DNA from: Gammaproteobacteria bacterium
Lineage (GTDB): Bacteria > Pseudomonadota > Gammaproteobacteria > Steroidobacterales > Steroidobacteraceae
Direction: 5' to 3'
Length of the DNA: 64,000 bases
Assembly: GCA_028293725.1 (NCBI GenBank)
Contig: JAQGOE010000239.1
Coordinates: 12,773-76,772 of the forward strand
The position numbers were made by a program, and so were the translations under genes. Shown one piece after another: positions 52,283-61,574 of the stretch (within the stretch, counting starts at the first letter, position 1; the number at the start of each line of letters is the position of its first letter). Under the pieces are notes generated by a model. The model did not search any database. It was not told the origin of the DNA and saw nothing but the letters and a program-made list of their open reading frames with translations.

Positions 52283-54469
52283 ATGGCTGACATCATTAAA
52301 GCTTCGATACCTGGCAATTCCCCCTTGACTGCGCCGGCACCTGCGGCTGGAGCCACGCCCGCGCTTGCATCCGGGCCCGCCAACCCCGCCGCCCCGCGCG
52401 CGACCCCCCCGAACAAACTCTCCATGTTCGATCGCGCCCTCGTGGGCCCGGCGGTCATCGACGCCTTCCGCAAGCTCGACCCACGCGTGCAATGGCGCAA
52501 CCCCGTGATGTTTGTCGTCTACATCGGCAGCATCATCGTGTCGGCGTTGGAGGTGCAGGCATTGGCAGGGCAGGGTGAGGCCCCCTCCTGGTTCATCCTG
52601 AATGTCGCGATCTGGCTCTGGTTCACCGTGTTGTTCGCCAATTTCGCCGAGGCGCTGGCCGAAGGCCGCAGCAAAGCGCAGGCGGCCGCGCTGCGTGGCC
52701 TGAAGCAGACCGTCTCCGCCAAGAAACTCTCCGACCCGACAGACCGCTCGCGGCAGTCGCGCATCCGCGCCGACCAGCTGCGCAAGGGCGATGTCGTACT
52801 CATAGAGGCGAGTGACTACATCCCGGGCGACGGCGAAGTCATCGAGGGCGCAGCTTCCGTCGACGAGAGTGCGATCACGGGTGAGTCGGCTCCTGTCGTC
52901 CGCGAATCCGGCGGCGATTTCTCGTCCGTCACCGGCGGCACGCGTGTACTGTCTGACTGGATCATCGTACGGATCACCGCGAACCCTGGCGAGACCTTCA
53001 TCGACCGTATGATTGCCATGGTGGAAGGGGCGAAGCGGCAAAAGACCCCGAACGAGATCGCGCTGACCATCCTGCTCGTGGCGCTCACGCTCGTCTTCCT
53101 CCTGGCCACGGTGACACTGCTGCCGTACTCACTGTACAGCGTGGAAGTTGCCAAGCTCGGCACCCCGATCACCATTACGGCGCTCGTTGCTTTGTTGGTA
53201 TGCCTCATCCCTACGACGATCGGCGGACTCCTGTCGGCGATCGGTGTGGCGGGCATGAGCCGTATGATGCAGGCGAATGTGATTGCTACATCCGGCCGCG
53301 CGGTGGAGGCCGCCGGTGACGTGGATGTGCTGCTGTTGGATAAAACCGGCACCATTACGCTCGGCAATCGTCAGGCAGCTACTTTCATACCGGCCTCGGG
53401 TGTAACGGAAGAGGAGTTGGCAAACACCGCGCAACTCGCATCCCTCGCCGACGAAACCCCCGAGGGACGCAGCGTCGTCGTACTCGCCAAACAACGTTTC
53501 AACGTGCGCGAGCGCGATCTGCGCTCACTCGCCGCAACCTTTGTGCCCTTCTCCGCCCACACCCGCATGAGCGGCGTCGACATCGGCGAGCGCAAGGTTC
53601 GCAAGGGCGCTCCGGCGGCCATCCAGAAGCACATCGAGGCGTTGGGACAGGTATTTCCCAAGAGCATTCTTACGGCCGTGCAGGATGTCGCACGACGCGG
53701 TAGTACACCCCTGTTGGTCAGCGACGGCCCCCGCGTGCTCGGCATCATCGAGCTGAAGGACATCGTCAAAGGCGGTATCAAGGAGCGGTTCGGCGAACTG
53801 CGCCGCATGGGCATCAAGACCGTGATGATCACGGGTGACAACCCCCTGACTGCCGCGGCTATCGCGGCCGAAGCGGGTGTTGATGACTTTCTGGCCGAGG
53901 CCACCCCGGAAGCCAAACTCGCGCTCATTCGCAGCCATCAGGCTCAAGGCCGACTCGTCGCGATGACCGGAGACGGTACCAACGATGCCCCGGCTCTTGC
54001 GCAGGCCGATGTGGCCGTGGCGATGAATACCGGCACCCAGGCCGCCAAGGAGGCCGGCAACATGGTCGACCTCGACTCCAATCCCACGAAGCTCATCGAA
54101 GTGGTGGAGACGGGCAAGCAGATGCTGATGACCCGCGGCTCGCTGACGACCTTCAGCATCGCCAACGACCTGGCGAAGTACTTCGCGATCATCCCCGCGG
54201 CATTCGCCACCACCTATCCGCAACTCAACGCGCTGAACGTGATGCACCTGGCGAGCCCGTTTTCGGCCATCCTGTCGGCCGTTATATTCAACGCCCTCAT
54301 CATTGTCGTTCTGATCCCCTTGGCCCTGAAGGGTGTGAAGTACCGTCCGCTGGGCGCCGCGCTGCTGCTGCGCCGGAACCTGCTCATTTACGGTCTGGGC
54401 GGCATCCTCATCCCGTTCGCGGGGATCAAGCTCATCGACCTGGCGCTGGTTGCGGGTCACTTGGTCTGA
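52283..54469 (+). CDS. kdpB: KdpB, P-type ATPase subunit
   Basis: 728 residues. Phosphorylation site Asp353 in [16 protein letters not shown] in the actuator domain ([12 protein letters not shown]), and [17 protein letters not shown] hinge. The first 45 residues are an Ala/Pro-rich extension before [17 protein letters not shown], longer than in E. coli KdpB (682). ATP hydrolysis here drives K+ through KdpA. One base after the kdpA stop. Confidence 0.97.
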   Translation: MADIIKASIPGNSPLTAPAPAAGATPALASGPANPAAPRATPPNKLSMFDRALVGPAVIDAFRKLDPRVQWRNPVMFVVYIGSIIVSALEVQALAGQGEAPSWFILNVAIWLWFTVLFANFAEALAEGRSKAQAAALRGLKQTVSAKKLSDPTDRSRQSRIRADQLRKGDVVLIEASDYIPGDGEVIEGAASVDESAITGESAPVVRESGGDFSSVTGGTRVLSDWIIVRITANPGETFIDRMIAMVEGAKRQKTPNEIALTILLVALTLVFLLATVTLLPYSLYSVEVAKLGTPITITALVALLVCLIPTTIGGLLSAIGVAGMSRMMQANVIATSGRAVEAAGDVDVLLLDKTGTITLGNRQAATFIPASGVTEEELANTAQLASLADETPEGRSVVVLAKQRFNVRERDLRSLAATFVPFSAHTRMSGVDIGERKVRKGAPAAIQKHIEALGQVFPKSILTAVQDVARRGSTPLLVSDGPRVLGIIELKDIVKGGIKERFGELRRMGIKTVMITGDNPLTAAAIAAEAGVDDFLAEATPEAKLALIRSHQAQGRLVAMTGDGTNDAPALAQADVAVAMNTGTQAAKEAGNMVDLDSNPTKLIEVVETGKQMLMTRGSLTTFSIANDLAKYFAIIPAAFATTYPQLNALNVMHLASPFSAILSAVIFNALIIVVLIPLALKGVKYRPLGAALLLRRNLLIYGLGGILIPFAGIKLIDLALVAGHLV

Positions 54470-54502
54470 AGCCCTGACGCCGCCCGCTGCCTGGAGTACA
54501 TC

Positions 54503-55075
54503 ATGACTGCCCTGTTTCGCCCGGCCCTCGTCCTGTTACTGGCTCTGACTCTGATCACCGGCGTGGCCTATCCACTGGTCGTCACGGGCATCGCACAGGC
54601 CGTGTTTCCCAGCCAGGCCGGTGGCAGCATCCTGATCCGGGGCGGCAAGGCCGTGGGGTCCCGTCTCATCGGCCAGAGCTTCAGCGACCCGAAGCACTTC
54701 TGGAGCCGTCCTTCAGCCACGGCGCCGCAGCCTTATAACGGCCTGGCTTCCGGCGGCTCGAATCTCGGACCGCTCAACCCGGCGTTGACCGATGGCATCA
54801 AGTCCCGCATGGACGCGCTCCGGGCCGCCGATCCGACTAACAAAAGCCCTATTCCCATCGATCTCGTGACCGCCTCCGCCAGCGGCCTCGATCCCGACAT
54901 CAGTCTCGCGGCCGCGTATTATCAGGCGCCACGGGTAGCGCGCGAGCGCGGCCTGCAGCCGCAGGCCGTCCTGGCCCTCATCGCGGCTCACTCGCGGGGC
55001 CGCTGGCTCGGTATACTGGGCGAACCCCGCGTCAACGTGTTGGATCTCAACCTGGCGCTGGACGCCATGAAGTAA
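54503..55075 (+). CDS. kdpC: KdpC, accessory subunit
   Basis: 190 residues: one N-terminal helix ([20 protein letters not shown]), [23 protein letters not shown] and the C-terminal [20 protein letters not shown] are KdpC signatures. Periplasmic domain anchored to KdpA. Confidence 0.95.
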   Translation: MTALFRPALVLLLALTLITGVAYPLVVTGIAQAVFPSQAGGSILIRGGKAVGSRLIGQSFSDPKHFWSRPSATAPQPYNGLASGGSNLGPLNPALTDGIKSRMDALRAADPTNKSPIPIDLVTASASGLDPDISLAAAYYQAPRVARERGLQPQAVLALIAAHSRGRWLGILGEPRVNVLDLNLALDAMK

Positions 55076-55090
55076 CCTGACAGACAACGA

Positions 55091-57784
55091 ATGGCCGAAA
55101 CGCGGCCCGATCCGGATCAGCTGCTCGCTCACGTCCAGGCCGAAGAGGCGCGCGCCAAGCGGGGACGCCTGCGCATTTTTTTTGGTGCCTCCGCCGGTGT
55201 GGGCAAGACCTACGCCATGCTCGAGGCCGCACACAACGTGCGGGCGGGTGGAACTGACATCGTGGTCGGGTACGTCGAGCCCCACGGCCGGCCCGACACC
55301 GAGCGGCTGCTCGAAGGCCTGGAGCAACTGCCCTTCCTACCGGTCACCTATCGCGGCATCGTACGCCGCGAGTTCGATCTCGACGCCGCACTGAAGCGGC
55401 ATCCCGCCATTCTCATCGTCGATGAGTTCGCTCACTCCAACGTCATCGGAGGTGAGCCCGCTCCGCGGCACCCCAAGCGCTGGCAGGATATTCAAGAGAT
55501 TCTCGATGCCGGCATCAATGTCTGGACGACTGTCAACGTCCAGCACCTCGAGAGTCTCAACGATCTCGTCTATCAGATCACGGGCGTGCGCCAGCGCGAG
55601 ACGCTTCCCGATCAGATCTTCGACGAAGCCACTGACATCGAGCTCATCGACCTGCCGCCCGATGATCTATTGGCGCGGCTGCGAGCCGGGAAGGTCTACG
55701 TTGCCGATGAGGTGGCGACTGCGGTGGAGCGGTTCTTCCGCACCCCGAATCTCATGGCCTTGCGCGAGCTCGCATTGCGCAAGGTCGCGGCCCGCGTCGA
55801 GGCAGCTGCGCGCGCTCTTCCAGTCGATCGTGCGCGAGGCCGGCTCGCAGGCGATCGCGTGTTGGTTGCCGTGGGACCTGACGAGCAGGCGGAACAGCTC
55901 GTGCGGTCGGGCAAGCGTATGGCGGATGCGCTCGATGCTGCCTGGACGGTCGTGTACGTCGAAACACCCGAGTTGCTCCGCCTTTCCGACGCCGAACGAA
56001 ACCGCCGCATCGACGTTCTAAGGCTTGCCGAATCGCTCGGCGCCGAGACAGTCACTCTCGACGGGCCGTCCGCCGCGGCGGTCCTGTTGGAATATGCGCA
56101 GACACGCAACGCTACGCGTGTGATCGTCGGCGCACCGAAGGCGCGCGGTTGGCGCGCGTGGTTGCGTGCCTCCACTCCGCAACAACTGATTCGGCAGGCG
56201 CGTACATTCGATGTTGTGACGATCGCCGTGGCGGAGGAGCGGATGGCGCACCGCAAGCCCGCCGGCTTTGCCTTCCCCGATGAGGCTCCGAGACAGATTC
56301 GCTGGGATCGCTACGCCTGGGCGCTCATCACCACGGCGGTTTGCACCGCGGTGGCATTCCCTCTGTATCCGCGGTTCGAGCTTTCGAATCTCGTCATGGT
56401 CTACCTGCTCGGAGTCACGGTGGCGGGCCTGCGGCTCGGCCGCGCGCCCGCGATATTGAGCGCCACGCTGAATGTCGTCGCGTTCGATTTCTTTTTCGTC
56501 CCGCCGCGCTATTCATTTGCGGTCTCCGACGCCCAGTACCTGTTGACCTTCGTGGTCATGCTCACTATCGCCCTGGTGATCGCGAACCTGATGGCGAGTG
56601 TGCGACAGCAGACGCGTGTCTCGGGCGCCCGCGAGCGACGTACGGCGCTTCTGTATGCCATGAGCCGCGAGCTGGTCGCGACGCGCGGGATCGAGAACCT
56701 GGCCCGCGCCGCCGTGAGTCATGTGGCCGAAGTGTTTCAATGTCAGGCCGTCGTGCTCCTGCCGAATCACGAAGGCAAGCTGACCTATCCGCGCGATCCG
56801 CCGCTCGAGAGATCCCTGCATGGGGCGGACCTGGCGGTCGCCCAATGGGTTCTCGATCACGGTCGCCAGGCCGGGCTCGGCACCGACACTTTGCCCGCTG
56901 CGCCTGCGCTCTACGTGCCCTTGCAGGAAGGGGGTAAGCCGCTAGGCGTTCTGGCAGTCCTACCCTCCAATCAGCGGCGCATATTGCTGCCCGAACAGCG
57001 CCACCTGTTGGAAACCTTCGCGGGACAGATCGGCCTCGCAGTCGAGCGTGCGCAACTGGCCGAGACCGCCGAGGGGGCGCGTCTCAACGCCGAGCGTGAG
57101 AGCCTGCGCAACACCCTGTTGGCGTCCATATCACATGATCTACGCACCCCGCTCTCGGTGATCGCGGGCGCGGGCAGCGCTCTCGCCCAACATGGCGCGG
57201 CTCTCGATGAAGCCACACGGGTGGCATTGGCACGCTCCGTGGAGCAGAAGGCACGCGAGATGTCGGATTTGGTCTCCAACGTGCTCGACCTCATGCGCTT
57301 CGAGTCAGGACACCTCGTCCTGAGGCGGGATTGGCAGACACTCGACGACCTCGTAGAGGCAGCCCTCACGAATCTGGAGTCGAAGCTCAAGGAGCACGTG
57401 GTGGAGTCACGAATCCCCGCCGACCTGCCGCCGGTGCACGTGGACGCGAATCTCATCGTGCAGGTGTTCTCCAACCTTTTCGACAACATTGCCAAGTACA
57501 CACCGCCCGGTACTCGGGTTTACGTCTCGGCGATGATGGACGGTAGGTACGTCCGTGTGCTCGTGGAGGATGAAGGGCCGGGCCTCCCAGTCGGCGACCC
57601 CGAGCGGCTGTTCGATAAGTTTCAACGCGGCAGCGATGAAGGAACGGTCGTTGGCGTGGGTCTGGGTCTGGCGATCTGCCAAGCCATCATTCATGCTCAT
57701 GGCGGAGAAATTGAGGCGCAACGCCGTGAGGGTGGGGGCGCGCGTTTCGACTTCACGTTGCCGGCGGAGGAGCCCATCTCGTGA
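55091..57784 (+). CDS. kdpD: KdpD, osmosensitive K+ sensor histidine kinase
   Basis: 897 residues. KdpD domain with Walker A GASAGVGKTYAML (32-44), a USP-like domain (about 250-380), four membrane helices (DUF4118), GAF domain, HisKA with phosphorylated His682 in SISHDLRTPLSV, and HATPase boxes FSNLFDNIAKYTPPG, VEDEGPGLP and GVGLGLAIC. Phosphorylates KdpE under K+ limitation. Its TGA overlaps the kdpE GTG by 4 bases (GTGA). Confidence 0.96.
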   Translation: MAETRPDPDQLLAHVQAEEARAKRGRLRIFFGASAGVGKTYAMLEAAHNVRAGGTDIVVGYVEPHGRPDTERLLEGLEQLPFLPVTYRGIVRREFDLDAALKRHPAILIVDEFAHSNVIGGEPAPRHPKRWQDIQEILDAGINVWTTVNVQHLESLNDLVYQITGVRQRETLPDQIFDEATDIELIDLPPDDLLARLRAGKVYVADEVATAVERFFRTPNLMALRELALRKVAARVEAAARALPVDRARGRLAGDRVLVAVGPDEQAEQLVRSGKRMADALDAAWTVVYVETPELLRLSDAERNRRIDVLRLAESLGAETVTLDGPSAAAVLLEYAQTRNATRVIVGAPKARGWRAWLRASTPQQLIRQARTFDVVTIAVAEERMAHRKPAGFAFPDEAPRQIRWDRYAWALITTAVCTAVAFPLYPRFELSNLVMVYLLGVTVAGLRLGRAPAILSATLNVVAFDFFFVPPRYSFAVSDAQYLLTFVVMLTIALVIANLMASVRQQTRVSGARERRTALLYAMSRELVATRGIENLARAAVSHVAEVFQCQAVVLLPNHEGKLTYPRDPPLERSLHGADLAVAQWVLDHGRQAGLGTDTLPAAPALYVPLQEGGKPLGVLAVLPSNQRRILLPEQRHLLETFAGQIGLAVERAQLAETAEGARLNAERESLRNTLLASISHDLRTPLSVIAGAGSALAQHGAALDEATRVALARSVEQKAREMSDLVSNVLDLMRFESGHLVLRRDWQTLDDLVEAALTNLESKLKEHVVESRIPADLPPVHVDANLIVQVFSNLFDNIAKYTPPGTRVYVSAMMDGRYVRVLVEDEGPGLPVGDPERLFDKFQRGSDEGTVVGVGLGLAICQAIIHAHGGEIEAQRREGGGARFDFTLPAEEPIS

Positions 57785-58503
57785 CGCAGGCAATGCATCA
57801 GATTCTCGTCATCGAGGACGAGCCCGCGATCCGCAACGTATTGCGCGTGTTGCTGGAGGCGGAGGGGTATCGCTACATAGAGGCAGACACGGCGATGCGG
57901 GCCGAGATCGAGGCGCGCAGTCACAAGCCCGATCTGCTGCTGGTCGACCTGGGCTTGCCCGACGGCGATGGGCTGAAGGTCATCCGAAGAGTGCGCGCCT
58001 GGTCGCCTGTGCCGGTCATCGTGTTGTCGGCGCGGACCATGGAGGAACAGAAGATCGCCGCCCTGGATGCGGGTGCGGACGACTATGTCACGAAGCCCTT
58101 CAGCGCGCCGGAGCTGCTCGCTCGAGTCCGGGCGGCATTACGACGCAACGTGCGCGGCGCCGAGCAGTCGTCCGTACTTCATCTGAGTGATATCCAGGTG
58201 GACCTGGAGCGGCGGGAGACCCGTGGCCCCCACGGCGAAATCCATCTGACGCCGCTCGAATATCGGGTACTCGAATGCCTCGCGCGCCATCTGGGCTCGA
58301 TCGTGATCCAGAATCAACTCGTCCGCGAAGTGTGGGGACCGGAGAGGCTGGGAGACACGCGCAGCCTGCGGGTGTGTGTGAAGAATCTGCGCAACAAGCT
58401 GGAGCCCGACCCGCGAAAACCCCGCTATCTCGTTACAGAGGCGGGTCTGGGGTATCGCCTGCGTGCCGATGACGGCGGCGCAGGCGACTCGCAACCAATC
58501 TAG
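57781..58503 (+). CDS. kdpE: KdpE, OmpR-type response regulator
   Basis: 240 residues. Receiver with Asp56 in LLVDLGLPDGDG, Thr/Lys at VTKPFSAPELLAR, and a winged-helix output domain (HLTPLEYRVLECLARHLGSI, NLRNKLEPDPRKPRYL, GLGYRL). Activates the kdpFABC promoter. GTG start overlapping kdpD. The 3' end overlaps convergent cheX by 4 bases. Confidence 0.96.
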   Translation: MTQAMHQILVIEDEPAIRNVLRVLLEAEGYRYIEADTAMRAEIEARSHKPDLLLVDLGLPDGDGLKVIRRVRAWSPVPVIVLSARTMEEQKIAALDAGADDYVTKPFSAPELLARVRAALRRNVRGAEQSSVLHLSDIQVDLERRETRGPHGEIHLTPLEYRVLECLARHLGSIVIQNQLVREVWGPERLGDTRSLRVCVKNLRNKLEPDPRKPRYLVTEAGLGYRLRADDGGAGDSQPI

Positions 58504-58946
58504 GTCAGCGACACGATCAGCTTCGCGGAGTGACTGCGCCAGTTGATCGGAATCACGAACGAGCGGGAGCCGGGCTTCTGCGGAATCTCGGGGCGCTCGC
58601 CTGCCAGCACGCTCGGCACGGAAATCACGAAATCGCGGCCGAAATCGCGGCGCGCGTTACCGGAAATCGTGTTGGCCACTTCGCCGACGAGATCGCGCAT
58701 CGTCTCGTGGCTGAAGTCGTTTTCCTGCATCTTCATGAGCAGCACGGTGAGCATCGCCTTGGGCGCCGTGAAGTACACGACACCCTCGCGCTTGCCCGAA
58801 ATGCTGATCACGCCGGTGTAGTCGCTGACCGCTGGGGGTGAATCGGCGAGGTACGGCGACCCGATCGAGGCGGGCTGTTGCGCGGCCACCTCGAAGTAGT
58901 TCGTCGTCCCCTCGACGAAGGTTTTGAGCTCCTGTTCCTGCAACAT
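58500..58946 (-). CDS. cheX: CheX-type CheY-P phosphatase / chemotaxis protein
   Basis: 148 residues. GVISISGKREGVVYFTAPKA, then the catalytic-type helix MRDLVGEVANTISGNARRDF with the conserved Glu-x2-Asn (EVAN) of CheC/CheX. FVIPINWRSHSAKLIVSL is the C-terminal strand pair. Probably dephosphorylates the adjacent CheY-like regulator. 25 bases after that gene. Confidence 0.85.
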   Translation of the reverse strand: MLQEQELKTFVEGTTNYFEVAAQQPASIGSPYLADSPPAVSDYTGVISISGKREGVVYFTAPKAMLTVLLMKMQENDFSHETMRDLVGEVANTISGNARRDFGRDFVISVPSVLAGERPEIPQKPGSRSFVIPINWRSHSAKLIVSLT

Positions 58947-58971
58947 TGTTATGGTCTCACTATGGGCTCGG

Positions 58972-59376
58972 TTATCTCATGAGGTCTGCGATGGCTTCGT
59001 TCAGTTGCCGATCGGTGAACGGTTTATTGAGAAAGCCGTTCGCCCCTTTCTCCATAGCCTCTACCGCGGTTGCCTTGTCGGCAAGAGCTGAGATCACCAG
59101 AATCCGCACCGCGGGCTTCATGACCACCAGCTTGGAGATACACTCGATGCCGTCCATCTGCGGCATTGTGAGGTCCATAGTAACCACATCCGGGTCCATC
59201 TTCTTGAACATCTCGAGGGCTTCCAGGCCGTTGCTCGCCGTACCGACGAGCTCGAGCTCGTCGAACTGGTTCGAACGCTCGATCCGGCGCCGCATGATGT
59301 TCGAATCGTCCACGATCATCAGTTTGAAGGACTTCTTTCCGTTGTCGCTCATCACTTTTCCACTTAAAGCGTTCAT
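58972..59376 (-). CDS. CheY-like response regulator
   Basis: 134 residues (ATG 59352 possible). KLMIVDDSNIMRRRIER, Asp68 in VVTMDLTMPQMDG, ISALADKATAVEAMEKGANG and LNKPFTD are the full receiver set. No output domain, so it acts by protein contact. Lies between cheX and the CheA-like kinase, its likely phosphatase and donor. Confidence 0.9.
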   Translation of the reverse strand: MNALSGKVMSDNGKKSFKLMIVDDSNIMRRRIERSNQFDELELVGTASNGLEALEMFKKMDPDVVTMDLTMPQMDGIECISKLVVMKPAVRILVISALADKATAVEAMEKGANGFLNKPFTDRQLNEAIADLMR

Positions 59377-59393
59377 GCCAGTGCTTCCGATCT

Positions 59394-61556
59394 TCAGGCA
59401 ACGGCCGTGCTGGCAGCTTCGGCAGCTGGCAGGACGATCTTGAACCGGGTGAACTTACCCGGATTCGTGCTCACGCCGATCTTGCCGCCAAGCGCGTAGA
59501 CGCTCCGCGCCACCACATCCATCCCGACCCCACGGCCGGCATCCATGGACACTTCCTCCTGGGTTGAGAACCCGGGGCGGAAAATCAGGGCCATCGCGGC
59601 ACGTGTGTCCATGCCCGCGGCTTCATCCTCGGTAATGATCTGTTTGCGAATTGCCGCGGACTTGAGGGTATCGGGTGAGATCCCGGCGCCATCGTCCTCG
59701 AAAACGAGCTCATAGCCTTCGCCCGACTTCCGGAAGTCGACGCGTACGACACCGACATCTTCCTTGGTGTTCGCCCTGCGAATGTCGCTCGGCTCGATCC
59801 CGTGCACGGCCGAATTCCGCAGCATCTGGATCACGCAGTCTTTAATCGTCGTGATATAGGACTGCGGGACATCCGCGAAGCCCGAGATGGTGAGCTTGAA
59901 GCGCTTGTGATGATCTTTCGCCAGGCGCTCCGCCATGGAGTGGAGGGTCGGCGAGAGGTCGTCGCCCGACTTCTGGTGCACCCGCTGCTCGTTCGCGGCG
60001 GCCTGCTGCTTGGCGGCCCGGGCGGGGGCGGCTGTTGCGGCAGCCGTCGCGGCAGCCGCGCCAGGAACCGTGTCCTTGAGCGCCGTGAGACGGGAAGCCA
60101 TCTCGCGCACGCCGCGCAAATGCTGCATCAGGTCATCGAGCTTCAGCACCATCGGCAGGAAGTCGTTGCCCGAGAGCTCCGCCTTCTTCTTCAGCTCGCT
60201 GACCATGTCCTCGAGGGTGTGCACGCGCTGCGCGATGCTCATCAGGTTGAGCGCCGAGGCCTCGCCCTTGATGGAGTGCAGCTCGCGGAACAAGCCGTTG
60301 AGCTTCTTCCGGAATTCCCCGTCCGTGCGCGCCGGCTCTTTCAGGATGGCGTTGATGAGCTGCAGGCCGGTCTCGGTGCTGTCCAGGAACGAGTTCAGCT
60401 GCAGCGGATCGACGTGCATCATGCCGAGCATCATGTCCAGCTGCGCGTTCGCGCTTTCCTGCGACTCCTGCAACTCCTTCGCGAGGAGCACGCTGGAGGT
60501 GATATCGCCGACGGAACACAGCACGTGCTTGATGCCCTTGGGGCCCATAACGCGGTGGAAGTCGAACTGCAGGTAGCGGGTTTCCTTGCCGCCGTGCCCG
60601 TTCTCCATCGTAATCTCGAGCTGGCCCAGCGGGTTGATGCTCTTCATCAGGTTCTCGTGGGCGCGTTCACCCCAGAGCAGCTTGATGTACTTCATCGCGG
60701 TACCGAGCGTGTTCGGCGGCACGAGGTCCTTCAGCAGGTCCTCGAAACCTAGGCCGGCGAAGTCGTTGCGGCTGAACATGCGGGTCAACGCTTCGGACCA
60801 CACCGAGCCGATGTTGTAATCGGCGTCGAGCAGGAAGAAGCCTTCCCGCACCGTCTTCAGAATGTCTTTCGTCTGCTCTTGCGCTTCCTGCGCGGCCCGC
60901 TCGTGGCGTGAGCGCGTTATCTGGAAGTACGCAGCCGCTGCTGCCAGTACGAGTGCCGCGAGCACACCCGCGAGGAGCAATGTGCGGAGGCGTGCGGCGT
61001 CATCCGATGATGTCTGCTGCAACGTCGTCGCGACGGTTGCCAGCTGCTGCTGTAACCGACGAGCATTCTCCGTCGCGAACAGCTGCGCGCGCTTTACGTC
61101 GGCGTAGTGAACACGGCCTTCCTTCGAGAAGGAGCTGCCGGCGTCGTCCGAATCGACATACGCCTGACCGTTGAAGTTCACGACCTGGTTGATGACAGGT
61201 CCGTACTGGTGCCACAGCACGAGCGCCTGGTCGAGCTCGCTCGACTGCAGGTAACCCCCGACTCCGAGCTGTTCCAGCTCGCGGTTGAAGTGCGTGACTG
61301 TTGACTTCAGGTCGGCCAGCGCCTGGCCCGCGTAAGCGCGGGCTTCGAGCCGGTCACGCAGAGAGTTGAGCTGTTGCGTGATGGCATCGGGATAGGTCTG
61401 CAACATACTCGCCGTCTGCAGTCCCGTAACGCTGGCACGCATTTGCGTGGCGAGACGGAAGCCGAAGATGAGCACGCCGCTCATCACTAGAGTCAGCACC
61501 GCGCCGATGCCGACTGTGACGAGCTGGCGGTTACGATCAACGCCTGCGGGATTCAT
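59394..61556 (-). CDS. Membrane CheA-like histidine kinase with Hpt domain
   Basis: 720 residues. Helix 1 (LVTVGIGAVLTLVMSGVLIF), extracytoplasmic helical sensor (40-190), helix 2 (LLLAGVLAALVLAAAAAYF), PAS domain (235-355), Hpt with phospho-His427 in LFRELHSIKGEASAL, Ala-rich linker (500-520), and HATPase with N-box MLRNSAVHGIE, DDGAGIS and GRGVGMDVV. CheA dimerisation is replaced by helices and there is no CheW-like end. Phosphotransfer to the neighbouring CheY-like protein is likely. Confidence 0.88.
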   Translation of the reverse strand: MNPAGVDRNRQLVTVGIGAVLTLVMSGVLIFGFRLATQMRASVTGLQTASMLQTYPDAITQQLNSLRDRLEARAYAGQALADLKSTVTHFNRELEQLGVGGYLQSSELDQALVLWHQYGPVINQVVNFNGQAYVDSDDAGSSFSKEGRVHYADVKRAQLFATENARRLQQQLATVATTLQQTSSDDAARLRTLLLAGVLAALVLAAAAAYFQITRSRHERAAQEAQEQTKDILKTVREGFFLLDADYNIGSVWSEALTRMFSRNDFAGLGFEDLLKDLVPPNTLGTAMKYIKLLWGERAHENLMKSINPLGQLEITMENGHGGKETRYLQFDFHRVMGPKGIKHVLCSVGDITSSVLLAKELQESQESANAQLDMMLGMMHVDPLQLNSFLDSTETGLQLINAILKEPARTDGEFRKKLNGLFRELHSIKGEASALNLMSIAQRVHTLEDMVSELKKKAELSGNDFLPMVLKLDDLMQHLRGVREMASRLTALKDTVPGAAAATAAATAAPARAAKQQAAANEQRVHQKSGDDLSPTLHSMAERLAKDHHKRFKLTISGFADVPQSYITTIKDCVIQMLRNSAVHGIEPSDIRRANTKEDVGVVRVDFRKSGEGYELVFEDDGAGISPDTLKSAAIRKQIITEDEAAGMDTRAAMALIFRPGFSTQEEVSMDAGRGVGMDVVARSVYALGGKIGVSTNPGKFTRFKIVLPAAEAASTAVA

Positions 61557-61574
61557 CGGAAGAGATCTCCTGTC

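Noticed and set aside
59802..60752. A 316-codon plus-strand frame inside the CheA-like kinase
   Set aside because: Exact antisense of a gene with complete Hpt and ATPase motifs; no domain of its own.
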